Shown here: positions 11,465 to 20,519 of the stretch, one piece after another | Position numbering within the stretch: position 1 is the stretch's first letter | Layout of the letters: each line of letters begins with the position of its first letter | The notes under the pieces: generated by a model | What the model was told of the DNA's origin: nothing | Databases searched by the model: none | What the model saw: the letters and a program-made list of their open reading frames with translations, nothing else | Position numbers and translations under genes: made by a program | Origin: Escarpia spicata | Lineage: Eukaryota > Annelida > Polychaeta > Sabellida > Siboglinidae | Assembly (NCBI GenBank): GCA_963995525.1 | Contig: OZ023210.1 | Location: 62,001 to 126,000, forward strand | Reading direction: 5' to 3' | DNA length: 64,000 bases

Positions 11465-11950
11465 TTACAGATCATCCTCCATTACTGCCAGAACAATTTG
11501 CTTTAATTTGTTTCGCCACTCCTCTGAAAACGGTTCTTGCAACCAACTCCCGATAGTACACAAGTGATCGGACGTCAGGTCGGATAGCTTCAAACCCGCG
11601 TCTAACAAAACACACAACCAGTCTTTCATCACTACAGTTGAATTAATGGCCTCCACAGCCTCGTCAAAGTGCATATAAATTAGAATGTCATCAGGTAACA
11701 TACAATCGTGATGAAATTGACTAGGATCGTCTATCTCGCAAGCGAGACACTGTCGTCTCGAGAGTTCGACGATGGCACATGCTATGTGACGTGCAATCGT
11801 CTTCTTCATTTTCGTCGCCGGAAACTCAAGCGTAAAGTTCGGACCAGTGGCGACAGGAGCGGCAGTTGTCACAATGGTTGCGTGAGTAGAAATTGTCGCC
11901 TCGTCAGGAGCGGAAGTTGTCACACCGGTCGTGTCGGCGGAAGTTGTCAC
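11465..11950 (-). CDS. C2HC-motif protein of long-TIR element (unknown)
   Basis: About 161 residues in a minus-strand frame. Residues 1-35 are Thr/Ala-rich. A compact, non-repetitive domain follows, beginning near MKKTIARHIACAIVELSRRQ. It contains C-x2-C-x8-H-x2-C (CLACEIDDPSQFHHDC), which looks like a small metal site around a conserved-looking Pro-Ser-Gln, and an acidic C-terminal helix ending VMEDDL. I do not recognise the family. It lies 46 bases downstream of the RPA-like ORF on the same strand, so the two could be exons or cistrons of one transcript. The balanced composition argues for real coding sequence. Confidence 0.6.
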   Translation of the reverse strand: MTTSADTTGVTTSAPDEATISTHATIVTTAAPVATGPNFTLEFPATKMKKTIARHIACAIVELSRRQCLACEIDDPSQFHHDCMLPDDILIYMHFDEAVEAINSTVVMKDWLCVLLDAGLKLSDLTSDHLCTIGSWLQEPFSEEWRNKLKQIVLAVMEDDL

Positions 11951-11996
11951 ATCGACAGGGATGACACCAGACAGAGGCTGAAACAGGATACGGAGC

Positions 11997-12620
11997 CTAG
12001 TGTATCACCTCCACGTGAGTGACGTTGAAGTTTGTGTAAGTATAGCGTCGAGTTTTCTTTATGGTAAGAGACACACGAGTTCTCGTCAACGAGTTCAGTT
12101 TGCAAGTCTGCATCGTTTCGTCCATAACAGCAAACTTCTCGGCATTCACGTCTAGGAGAAGAGCCATACACTTGTCGAATAAAGTCAGCCATATAGATCG
12201 ACCCGTCGCTGTCTCGACAAAACGCATGCGCACCGCGAAATGCACGTCAGAGGGAACGTAACCGTGTCGTTTGCATTGCAAATGTCCCCTTTCGTCGGTA
12301 ATCATACGCTTCTTGCAGTACCTGCACCCGATGTAGAAGGGAGTGTCCTGGCGTACTCTGTCGGTGAGGAGACCTCTGATCTCGATAACGGTGTCGGCGC
12401 TTACCGATGTTTCTAGAGCTGAGATGTCCACGACGTCTGGTTCCGACGGCTCGGAAGGACGGTTGATCACCGGCATGATGGGTCGGCTCGTCGGCTCGTC
12501 CTCGTCGCTCGAGTCTGCCGCATTGAGAGGTCGGTAGTAGTTCGGTGTCTTCAACATGTTGATGATGTTAGCCGTGCTGTCGTCGTGATACAGATGATGG
12601 TCCGATTGGTAAAACACCAA
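11997..12620 (-). CDS. RPA-like single-strand DNA-binding protein (zinc ribbon + OB)
   Basis: About 207 residues. The N-terminal 75 residues are acidic and low-complexity (SDEDEPTSRP). From about residue 95 there is a zinc ribbon, C-x2-C-x13-C-x2-H (CRYCKKR...LQCKRHG), followed by VRMRFVETATGRSIWLTLFD and then LLLDVNAEKF. This order matches the C-terminal DNA-binding domain of replication protein A large subunit (Rep_fac-A_C family), where the ribbon is followed by 'D.TG..W.TLF' and 'LLG..A..L'. The frame has no ATG at its 5' edge. An AG at 12624-12625 on the minus strand could be a splice acceptor joining it to the right-arm ORF. A replicative or strand-binding role in mobility is inference. 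Confidence 0.65.
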   Translation of the reverse strand: MVFYQSDHHLYHDDSTANIINMLKTPNYYRPLNAADSSDEDEPTSRPIMPVINRPSEPSEPDVVDISALETSVSADTVIEIRGLLTDRVRQDTPFYIGCRYCKKRMITDERGHLQCKRHGYVPSDVHFAVRMRFVETATGRSIWLTLFDKCMALLLDVNAEKFAVMDETMQTCKLNSLTRTRVSLTIKKTRRYTYTNFNVTHVEVIH

Positions 12621-12798
12621 GGCTGTTTAGTGTTTCGATAACACGTCGAATTGTCAGAAAGAGGTGAGCTGTACGCTATAACCCGTCGAGTTGTCAGAAA
12701 GAGGTGAGCTGTACGCGATAACCCGTCGAATTGTCAGAAAGTTACGAAAATGTTACCACGGTAACGTGTTGAAAAGATAAAATGTTAGAAAACGACGA

Positions 12799-13000
12799 AG
12801 TGAGTGAGTGAGTGAGTGAGTGAGTGAGTGAGTGAGTGAGTGAGGGAGGGAGGGAGGGAGGGAGGGAGGGAGGGAGGGAGGGAGGGAGGGAGGGAGGGAG
12901 GGAGGGAGGGAGGGAGGGAGGGAGGGAGGGAGGGAGGGAGGGAGGGAGGGAGGGAGGGAGGGAGGGAGGGAGGGAGGGAGGGAGGGAGGGAGGGAGGGAG
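12799..13000. repeat. GTGA then GGGA tetranucleotide repeat
   Basis: About 12 GTGA units pass directly into about 39 GGGA units. Open Pro-Pro-Ser-Leu and Gly-Gly-Arg-Glu frames follow from the period. Pure G-runs on one strand could form G-quadruplexes. Confidence 0.95.
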
Positions 13001-13139
13001 TGTTCAAGCAAATCCCACGCGATAACACGTCTATTTTCCTGAAAACGGAGGGATTTGACGCGATAACACGTCGAACCGTACTCTCGTGTGATGTGTCATC
13101 CGAAGTCTCGTGACATATCCCGGTCATAGTCTCGTGTGA

Positions 13140-14344
13140 TGTGTCATCCCTAGTCTCGTGGCATATCTCTTGTCTCGTCCGTACTCTCGTGTGATGTGTC
13201 ATCCGAAGTCTCGTGAAGCTTCTGACGCTTCGTCGGAGGTGATGGCATCAGGTTGACGGATGGGTTGGTTGGTGGAGCTGATGACAGAGACGAAATTGTT
13301 TTGCTCGTCAAACTGATCATCGGACTGGTCGTTGAACTGGTCGTCGAACTGGTCGTTGGCTGTTGGTCCGGGTTGATTGTCTGGGTCGAGAGGACGAGTG
13401 GTCCCATAGCCGGCGAAGGCTGCGCCTTCGGTAGCAAAATCCCTTGTCGGCCGTTATCACTAGTCATGTTGTTCATCTTCCAAAATGTTAAACAGAACAT
13501 ATAGTTCACGTGGGCGTGTCGAAAGATCACAGATTGTAGAGTAGAAAATTCAAAAGCACAGACTGCAGAGTTTTAACGATGTCACTGTATCATGACGACA
13601 CATAAAGAGATTACATTACATATGCGCTATGGTGAAAAATCCCTATCCTTTACATGGTGAAAATGTCCTGTACTTTAACATGGTGAAAATTCCCTATGCT
13701 TTACCAGGGGAAAATCCCTATGCTTTAACCTGGGGTTCACTCACTTGTCCACTAGGGGATGATGTTTTTGGTTCATGAAGTACCCGTCACTGGGCTCTAT
13801 TGCACGCAAGCGTGCAAGAGACACGAATTTGGGCAGTACTCCTACATTTAGTTTACAACTTATCCGTCAGATGGCACCACTTGTAGTTCATGACCTACCA
13901 ACCAGGGAAATTTAGTTTGAAAAAAATCCGCTAGGTGGCGCTAATGGTCAACTACTTTAGTTTGAAAAAATTAAGACGCACGAATTTGGGCAGTACTCGA
14001 ACATTTAGTTTGAACAAAAATCCGCTAGGCGGCGCTGCTGGCCAACAATTTTTTGTCCCGAAAAATTCCGATAGGTGGCACTGTCGGTCAATTTATTTTT
14101 GTTCCGAAAAATTCCGCCAGGGGAGCTATTTCAGTTCAGGAAAAATCCGATAGGGGAGCTATTTTTGTTCCTGACCTATCCGCCAGGTTGCGCCACCGGC
14201 GCACGTGACCTACATCCGGGTGCTTGACCTTGACATTTGACCTTGACCTACATCCGGGTACTTGACCATGACCTACATCCGGGTACTTTTGCTCTTGCTC
14301 CGCGCAGCGCAAAGCATCCCCGGTACTTAACCTACATTACTACT
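13140..14344. repeat. Right terminal inverted arm
   Basis: Reverse complement of the left arm. It has an additional run of CGGATTTTT...AACTAAA modules in its outer half, so it is about 130 bases longer. The ends match exactly over at least 28 bases. Confidence 0.85.
13150..13476 (-). CDS. Ser/Thr/Pro-rich ORF in right arm
   Basis: Mirror copy of 9629-9955, oriented toward the RPA-like and C2HC ORFs on the same strand. If the internal gene is spliced, this is the natural first coding exon, with an intron holding the tetranucleotide repeat. That gene model is inferred, not shown. Confidence 0.45.
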   Translation of the reverse strand: MNNMTSDNGRQGILLPKAQPSPAMGPLVLSTQTINPDQQPTTSSTTSSTTSPMISLTSKTISSLSSAPPTNPSVNLMPSPPTKRQKLHETSDDTSHESTDETRDMPRD

Positions 14345-15232
14345 TATATATATATATAAATGATTTGGATGATGATGTATCAAGCAAAGTACTGAAATTC
14401 GCAGACGATACAAAAGTGTTCAGAACAGTTAAAGCAGGTGCAGATAAACACACTTTACAAGATGATCTAGCCAAATTGGTCAAATGGTCTGAAAAATGGC
14501 AAATGTTATTCAATTTGGGCAAGTGTAAATGTATCCACATAGGACATGGAAATGTGAACAAAGAATACATAATGGGGATACTATATTAAGTAAAACTGTA
14601 AAAGAAAAGGATTTAGGAGTAACAGTTATTGCTGATGTGAAAGTTTCGGAGCAATGTGGAATTGCTGCTTCAAAGGGTAACCAAATACTAGGGCTAATTA
14701 GGAGAACTATCACATATAGGGAGAAACAACTAATTGTACCACTGTACAAAGCAATAGTTAAGCTAGAAAGAGTGCAACGAAGAGCAACTAAGCTGATTCC
14801 TGAACTGAAAGATATTGGTTGTGAAAGACGCCTATTAGAATGTGGGTTGACAACACTAGAGACTAGGAGACTAAGAGGAGACCAAATATAAGTTTTTAAG
14901 ATATTGAATGGTTATGAGGATATTGATAAAAATATTTTCTTCAAACTGCAAGAAGACAGTATCACCAGAGGGCACAATGCAGCATTAGTGAAGGAACAGT
15001 GTAGTTTGGATGTGAGAAAGTACTCATTCTTGCAGAGGACAATAAATGACTGGAACAAATTATCTGATGATTGTGTTAATGCTAGCAGTGTGAATATGTT
15101 CAAGAATAAAATTGACGGCGGGTTATACGTAGGTAGAAAATTGGACTCTCGATAAGCCAAAGGCTTCCTTGTCCGCATGCCATCTGGAGCTTATAGCTCT
15201 GGACGGCAATCTTGTTAAATCTTGTTAAATCC
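14345..15232 (+). pseudogene. CR1-like LINE copy D, second part
   Basis: Continues the RT after the long-TIR element: INDLDDDVSSKVLKFADDTK (motif C), FNLGKCKCIHIGHGN, then frameshifts, LGLIRRTITYREKQLIVPLY, ERVQRRATKLI, and TINDWNKLSDDCVNASSVNM. A short deletion removes the RPHLEYC segment. The 3' hairpin (15184-15190 with 15196-15202) and two AATCTTGTTA units close the element. Confidence 0.88.
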
Positions 15233-15496
15233 AATGTTCTGTGGTTACTGCCCATTATACCATCATTTGTAGAATAAAATACCATTTTTATAGAGTAAAA
15301 TATTTGACCAAAAACGTATTTGTAATTTGTTTGCTAAGAATGTTATTAACTACGTGCTGATCCACATGGCTATCTAAATATTTTTTCGAGCTAGATGGGG
15401 TGGGCGTTATGCCCGCAAACTGGGCGTTATGTCTCAATCTACTCTATGACTTCGCTCGTGCCAGTAGCATAGCAATACTAACATTATTTGACAATT
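15233..15496. other. no gene recognised
   Basis: Spacer between LINE D and the 58-bp array. It contains GGGCGTTATGCCCGCAAAC followed by a second GGGCGTTATG, a short direct repeat. Confidence 0.4.
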
Positions 15497-16906
15497 TACA
15501 TTATAACTACTAGAGCCAATGGATGGCAGTGAACTTCACATTCTCCCCGACATTTACATTATAATTACTAGAGCCAATGGATGGACGTCAACTTCCCATT
15601 CTCTCCGATCTTTACATTATAACTACTATAGCCAATGGATGGACATGAATTTCACATTCTCCCCGACATTTACATTATAACTACTAGAGCCAATGGATGG
15701 ACGTCAACTTCCCATTCTCCCCGACCTTTACATTATAACTACTAGAGCCAATGGATGGACGTCACCTTCCCATTCTCTCCGATCTTTACATTATAACTAC
15801 TAGAGCCAATGGATGGACGTCAACTTCACATTCTCCCCGACCTTTACATTATAACTACTAGAGCCAATGGATGGACGTGAACTTCACATTCTCCCCGACC
15901 TTTACATTATAACTACTAGAGCCAATGGATGGACGTGAACTTCACATTCTCCCCGACCTTTACATTATAACTACTAGAGCCAATGGATGGACGTGAACTT
16001 CCCATTCTCCCCGACCTTTACATTATAACTACTAGAGCCAATGGGTGGACGTCAACTTCACATTCTCCCCGACATTTACATTATAACTACTAGAGCCAAT
16101 GGGTGGTCGTGAACTTCACATTCTCCCCGACATTTACATTATAATTACTAGAGCCAATGGATGGACGTCACCTTCCCATTCTCTCCGATCTTTACATTAT
16201 AACTACTAGAGCCAATGGATGGCAGTGAACTTCACATTCTCCCCGACCTTTACATTATAACTACTAAAGCCAATGGGTGGACGTGAACTTCACATTCTCC
16301 CCGACCTTTACATTATAACTACTAGAGCCAATGGGTGGACGTGAACTTCACATTCCCCCCGACCTTTACATTATAACTACTAGAGCCAATGGGTGGACGT
16401 GAACTTCACATTCTCCCCGACCTTTACATTATAACTACTAGAGCCAATGGATGGACGTGAACTTCACATTCCCCCGACCTTTACATTATAACTACTAGAG
16501 CCAATGGGTGGACGTGAACTTCACATTCTCCCCGACCTTTACATTATAACTACTAGAGCCAATGGGTGGACGTGAACTTTACATTCCCCCCGACCTTGAC
16601 GTTATAACTACTAGAGCCAATGGATGGACGTGAACTTCACATTCCCCCCAACCTTTACATTATAACTACTAGAGCCAATGGATGGCCGTGAACTTCACAT
16701 TCCCCCCGACCTTTACATTATAACTACTAGAGCCAATGGATGGCCGTGAACTTCACATTCTCCCCGACCTTTACATTATAACTACTAGAGCCAATGGATG
16801 GACGTGAACTTCATATTCTCCCCGACCTTTACATTATAACTACTAGAGCCAATGTATGGACGTGAATTTCACATTCTCCCCGACCTTGACGTTATAACTA
16901 TAATAA
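15497..16906. repeat. 58-bp minisatellite (about 24 copies)
   Basis: Unit starts TTTACATTATAACTACTAGA, continues GCCAATGGATGGACGTGAAC and ends TTCACATTCTCCCCGACC. Copies differ by point changes (GGATGG/GGGTGG, GAAC/CAAC). A terminal copy reappears at 17283-17343 beyond the SINE. There are no unique spacers, so it is not a CRISPR array. Confidence 0.97.
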
Positions 16907-17292
16907 GGGGGCGCGCGATAGTGTAGTGGTTAGCACATCCGCCTGACATGCCGGCGCCCCGAGTTCGAAACCCGGACCGGGCAGGTATGGTATATTTGGT
17001 GTAAAAACCTGGCTCTCAACATTGGAGACTGTGTATCCCTCGTGACTCGGAGATCACGTTAATGTCGGTCCCGTCTCAATTTGGGACGTAAAAGAACCAC
17101 TGAGGACGACAAGCACCCTGGAGGTGACCACCCTCAGTGCCAGCATAGAAAGGTCGGCTTGGCGATATTGTTCTGAAAAAGGCTGACTAGTTGAATGAGA
17201 CCTCATAAGATCAGCTCCACTGTAACCACAACATATACAGACTAGTCAGTTAATAGAACGTTGCCGAGTGCTGGAAACAACTAGAACTAGAA
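16907..17292 (+). mobile_element. tRNA-derived SINE family 1
   Basis: The head has pol III boxes: A box in TAGTGTAGTGGTTAGCACAT and B box in GAGTTCGAAACCCGG. The body (TTGGGACGTAAAAGAACCAC) and the tail (GAGTGCTGGAAACAACTAGA) recur in reverse at 63252-63569. It lies inside the 58-bp array, with array units on both sides, so it inserted after the array had formed. Confidence 0.88.
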
Positions 17293-17345
17293 CTACTAGA
17301 GCCAATGTATGGACGTTAACTTCCCATTCTCTCCGACATTCAACA
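17283..17345. repeat. Detached unit of the 58-bp minisatellite
   Basis: ACTACTAGAGCCAATGTATG followed by a CCCATTCTCTCCGACATT end shows one more array unit downstream of the SINE. Confidence 0.85.
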
Positions 17346-17685
17346 TTTTTAATAAACAACGAATATTCCATGATCATATCTTGGTCTTGTATTTCTCTAC
17401 CCTGCTTTTCTAGAAGTGTAATCGGTCTGTCTTGGCCTAGTGCCTGTGTTCTTCTTGCTGTCTTTTTCTGTAGAATACCCTGGATTTGAAGCCGTGCGCA
17501 GTCAAACCTCTCTTTGTGGTCAACTCAGTATGTTATGATGTATGACGTGGGATTAGCTAAGATATTGCTCACTTCAGTCACTTGACTTCTCAACTTTCCC
17601 CCCCAGTGTGCCCCCATTCTCCCAAACCAGCCCCTTCGTTTTAGTGTGTTTGATTTAATTTGCACTGGGGTAAGTAACAGTTGTC

Positions 17686-18126
17686 ATGCATTCGCCAGAG
17701 AAGAACAGTCCCCCTGGACTACTGGAAGTGGTGAACAAAGCTCTAGATCTGACAGGAGGAAGATGCATGAAGCAGGTTGGTGTCACCACTGACATCGAGG
17801 CGGCAAACACCGGCAGACAAGGTGGACTATGGCGTCTGCTTGCTGACCAAATGCAGAAAGGTTTGGCAACATTCTGGTGTGCTGCACACCGATCTGACTT
17901 AGCCATTGAGTCGGTCGTCAGCACCGTACCTGAGTTGGGAATCTGGAAGTCCAATCTATTGGGACTCGTACGATTCTTCCGGACGCCGAGATGGATGAAG
18001 ATGTTGTCAGCGCAAATCGGGAATGTCAAACAGTTCCCCCGGCACCACGATGTCAGGTTTGCCCTGCACGAGCTGCAGTTGGTGGATGCTGTGCTGAACA
18101 ACCTACCAGCCTGCATTATGGTGTAG
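17686..18126 (+). pseudogene. hAT/ZNF862-KIAA1586-like transposase fragment
   Basis: The 146-residue frame contains VGVTTDIEAANTGRQGGLWR, then FWCAAHRSDLAIESV, VPELGIWKSNLLGLVRFFR and HHDVRFALHELQLVDAVLNN. The 'TTDG..N.G..GGLW', 'C..HR.DLA' and 'R...H' blocks match the RNase-H-like core of hAT-type transposases and their domesticated relatives. The TTD aspartate is a plausible catalytic residue. The frame stops at TAG just after CIMV, and a related reading resumes in another frame (to about 18230), so this is a broken remnant. No zinc-finger BED domain or C-terminal dimerisation region is seen. Confidence 0.75.
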
Positions 18127-18312
18127 GAACAGATGCAGGCGCCAGAAAGTACAAGCGACAGAAAGGAGAAGGCTGGAGCCAAAGGGTTCCTGAGAATCTG
18201 GAACCACCAACAAACGTTGATCACTGATGGGCGACAATAAAAAACGCCCTGATACAATTTTAGCTACCCAAAGTGGTAGGTAACAGGCCATTGTAATATT
18301 TACCTAGGCCGT

Positions 18313-18783
18313 TGTCGTGCTTACATTTATCCGGGCGTTAAATAATATCCAGGTGACGTTTCTGCGCGTGCTCGTATCTAGGGGAATACATTGAGTACCA
18401 GCTGCGACTGTCGCGTTTTCCTTTATCCGGGCGTTATGTATGTTTATATGTATATATATATATTTACACATATGTATATATATATTCATCAATAAAAAAT
18501 TGTTTGCTTCCCACAGACATCAACAATTTCTGTCGTAAAACAGTTTCCTCTCCACGCACACGTCACGTGACTTACTTTTATACTTGGTCACAAATCTGAA
18601 ACAGTAAATTATAATTATGTACTCTAACTATAATTAACGCTCGTTTTACGACAACAAACGAAACATATTTAACTACTGGATATTATCACTACGTGATCTA
18701 CTGGTGCCAAATATTATGCCTTACATATGCACATAAACATCACCCGGATAAAATTTAACGCCCGGATAAATGTAAACGCGACA
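18313..18783. mobile_element. MITE with ~43-bp TIR
   Basis: TTACATTTATCCGGGCGTTA at 18321-18340 is matched in reverse complement at 18754-18773. Similarity extends outward (GTCGTGC/GTCGCGT) and inward (ATCCAGGTGA/ATCCGGGTGA). A third, direct copy of the motif (CTTTATCCGGGCGTTATG) sits at 18421-18438. No ORF. Family not identified. Confidence 0.75.
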
Positions 18784-19059
18784 CTGGCTCTCCAGCTATG
18801 TCAAGATGCCTAGGTAAATACTACAACAGCCCGCTTCCATGGCTTCTCTGAGCTCATTTTGGACAACAAAGCTGATTCTGCTCCCCTTTCCTGCAGTAAA
18901 GGAGCCACATAGTGACTGCAACAAGCTGATGACTCCAGGCTTGGCTCGATTGCAATTTGATAGGCCTGCATACACCCAATGACACCAACATGATGACATT
19001 TTATTCAGAGAAATTTTGGATTCTCTTTGACCTGCCCGTAAGCGACAGATTGACATTGA

Positions 19060-19212
19060 ATGGTTCGGTCCATTAACTGACCGTTATATGCAATAGACAG
19101 GTTACCGTTATGGTCAGGACAGTTACCTTGGCAGTCTAATAGGAAGTCATTCGGGACTTTCAAAAGTGACCGTTATGGACAGGTGGCCGCTATTACAGGT
19201 TTTACTGTATTA
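19060..19212. mobile_element. pogo/Tc1-like right terminus
   Basis: Ends in ATTACAGGTTTTACTGTA, with internal GACCGTTATGGACAGGT repeats. On the minus strand this reads TACAGTAAAACCTGT...CCATAACGGTCA, the same terminus as at 38404 in the other orientation. Flanking TA fits a Tc1/mariner/pogo target. No transposase of that family is visible upstream. Confidence 0.55.
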
Positions 19213-20120
19213 AAATGTTATTATTATAATGTTAGTGGTAGTTTGTTGTATTTTTACATAGGCATATTGATCTTATCATTGTTTACATACAGTTACACAT
19301 AGTTCTACTCTAGTGAACACGTGCATTAGACTACCTGTATATATTATATAGCCACTGCTGTGTCAAAATAAGTTTTACGTAAATAGGAGTTTAAATGAGA
19401 TCTCAGAAAGTTCCGCAGATTATTAACAGGAAAAAAAATGGGTAATTATTGTTGACATATTGCCTACCCTTGCCTAGGTCTAGGACTAGACGCTTACCTT
19501 GGCTTAGCAGTCCAAGTATACAATTGACAGATGTTTCATTAAACATTGTTTTGTGCTGGTTTGGATTAATTATCTGTTACCGTCCAAGGTGATCGCAGGC
19601 ATTCGCAGCACAACATATAGTAAAATAGCATTCTGAAGAATTCATCCACAGCGTAGTCTTTGAAGTGTGTCAGTTTGTATTTCACTGTCATGGTCTTCAA
19701 CTTAATTGTAAGTCGACTTTGAAATTCAGCCGCATTATTGGCATTATTACAACAAATGTATATGAATAAATAGCTGTGCCACATGTAGTCAAGTTGCTTA
19801 ATATAGAGGCATAGTTGACCAGGCCAAAAATGTAAGTACCCAGCATTCGGCATATAAGCTAATGATTATGTTATAGCTTGACATAATTTTATTTTAAACA
19901 GTCCCCAGTCTGGTTGCTTATAACATTTTAAACTAACTCAGCACACTCACATTGCCAACAAGCTATAATTTAAGTACTTAGCATTATACTGTCATAGTTG
20001 GACTAGGTCTAGCAATGCACTGGTCAGTATTCTTCTTCGCCTTCTCTAGCTTCTTAGAGTGCTGGCACTTGTCTGCACAGAATCATACATCTCAAATGTT
20101 GAGACTAGGTCTTTGACACC
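19213..20120. other. no gene recognised
   Basis: AT-rich sequence with no exon, RT or TIR signal that I can support. Confidence 0.45.
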
Positions 20121-20129
20121 ATGCTGTGG

Positions 20130-20365
20130 GAAATGACCAAACAACCTGTAGAAACTGAAATAAAGCCAGAAAAAGGTTCCTTAGGGCACATTCTATCAAG
20201 AATCATCACCCCCAAGGAACCCCCAAGGGAGGGGTAGAAGAGGAAGGCTCATAAACAGGGAACATGAAAGGAAGAAGATAGGTTACATTGGGAGAAACCT
20301 TGAGGAAATGATGAGAAAGAGACAACATCAGAGGACCACATGTGGTTGATGGCCTGTGGTCCCAC
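20130..20365 (+). pseudogene. 3' end of an RTE/endonuclease-type LINE
   Basis: Translation in shifting frames gives GHILSRI, PRNPQGRGRRGRLINREHER and IGYIGRNLEEMMRKRQHQRT. This is the C-terminal pattern 'GH.LR...NPQG.R.RGRP..TW.R......W..LE..A.DR..W' seen in many RTE-like LINE proteins. Several frameshifts and substitutions mark an old fragment. Confidence 0.55.
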
Positions 20366-20519
20366 AGAGCAAACAGGACAAACCAAGTGAATACTTTTTA
20401 TGTCATCCACTTAACATAGAGGCATTTATAATGATTGTTTCCACTGTGTTCTGTCTGAAGTTGTGGCAGCCAGACAAGGCCATGGCCCTGTGAGACTCTG
20501 GTCTCAGTGAGACCAGTGT

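Larger units (their letters stand above)
8891..14344. mobile_element. 5.45-kb long-TIR element, unclassified
   Basis: The left end AGTAGTAATGTAGGTTAAGT is repeated exactly in inverted orientation at the right end (14325-14344). The inverted similarity continues through about 1.1-1.2 kb on each side, so the ORF at 9629-9955 reappears on the minus strand at 13150-13476. The core carries tandem repeats and two minus-strand ORFs, one with an RPA-like zinc ribbon. It interrupts LINE copy D in a TA tract. AG...CT termini, long TIRs and a possible TATATA duplication would fit a Polinton-derived deletion element, but no polymerase, integrase or DDE transposase is visible. The family is not recognised. 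Confidence 0.8.

Noticed and set aside
15497..16906. CRISPR-like array
   Set aside because: 58-base units are contiguous with no unique spacers, the context is animal DNA with SINEs, and no cas genes are present. The same applies to the 38-, 36-, 43- and 83-bp arrays.
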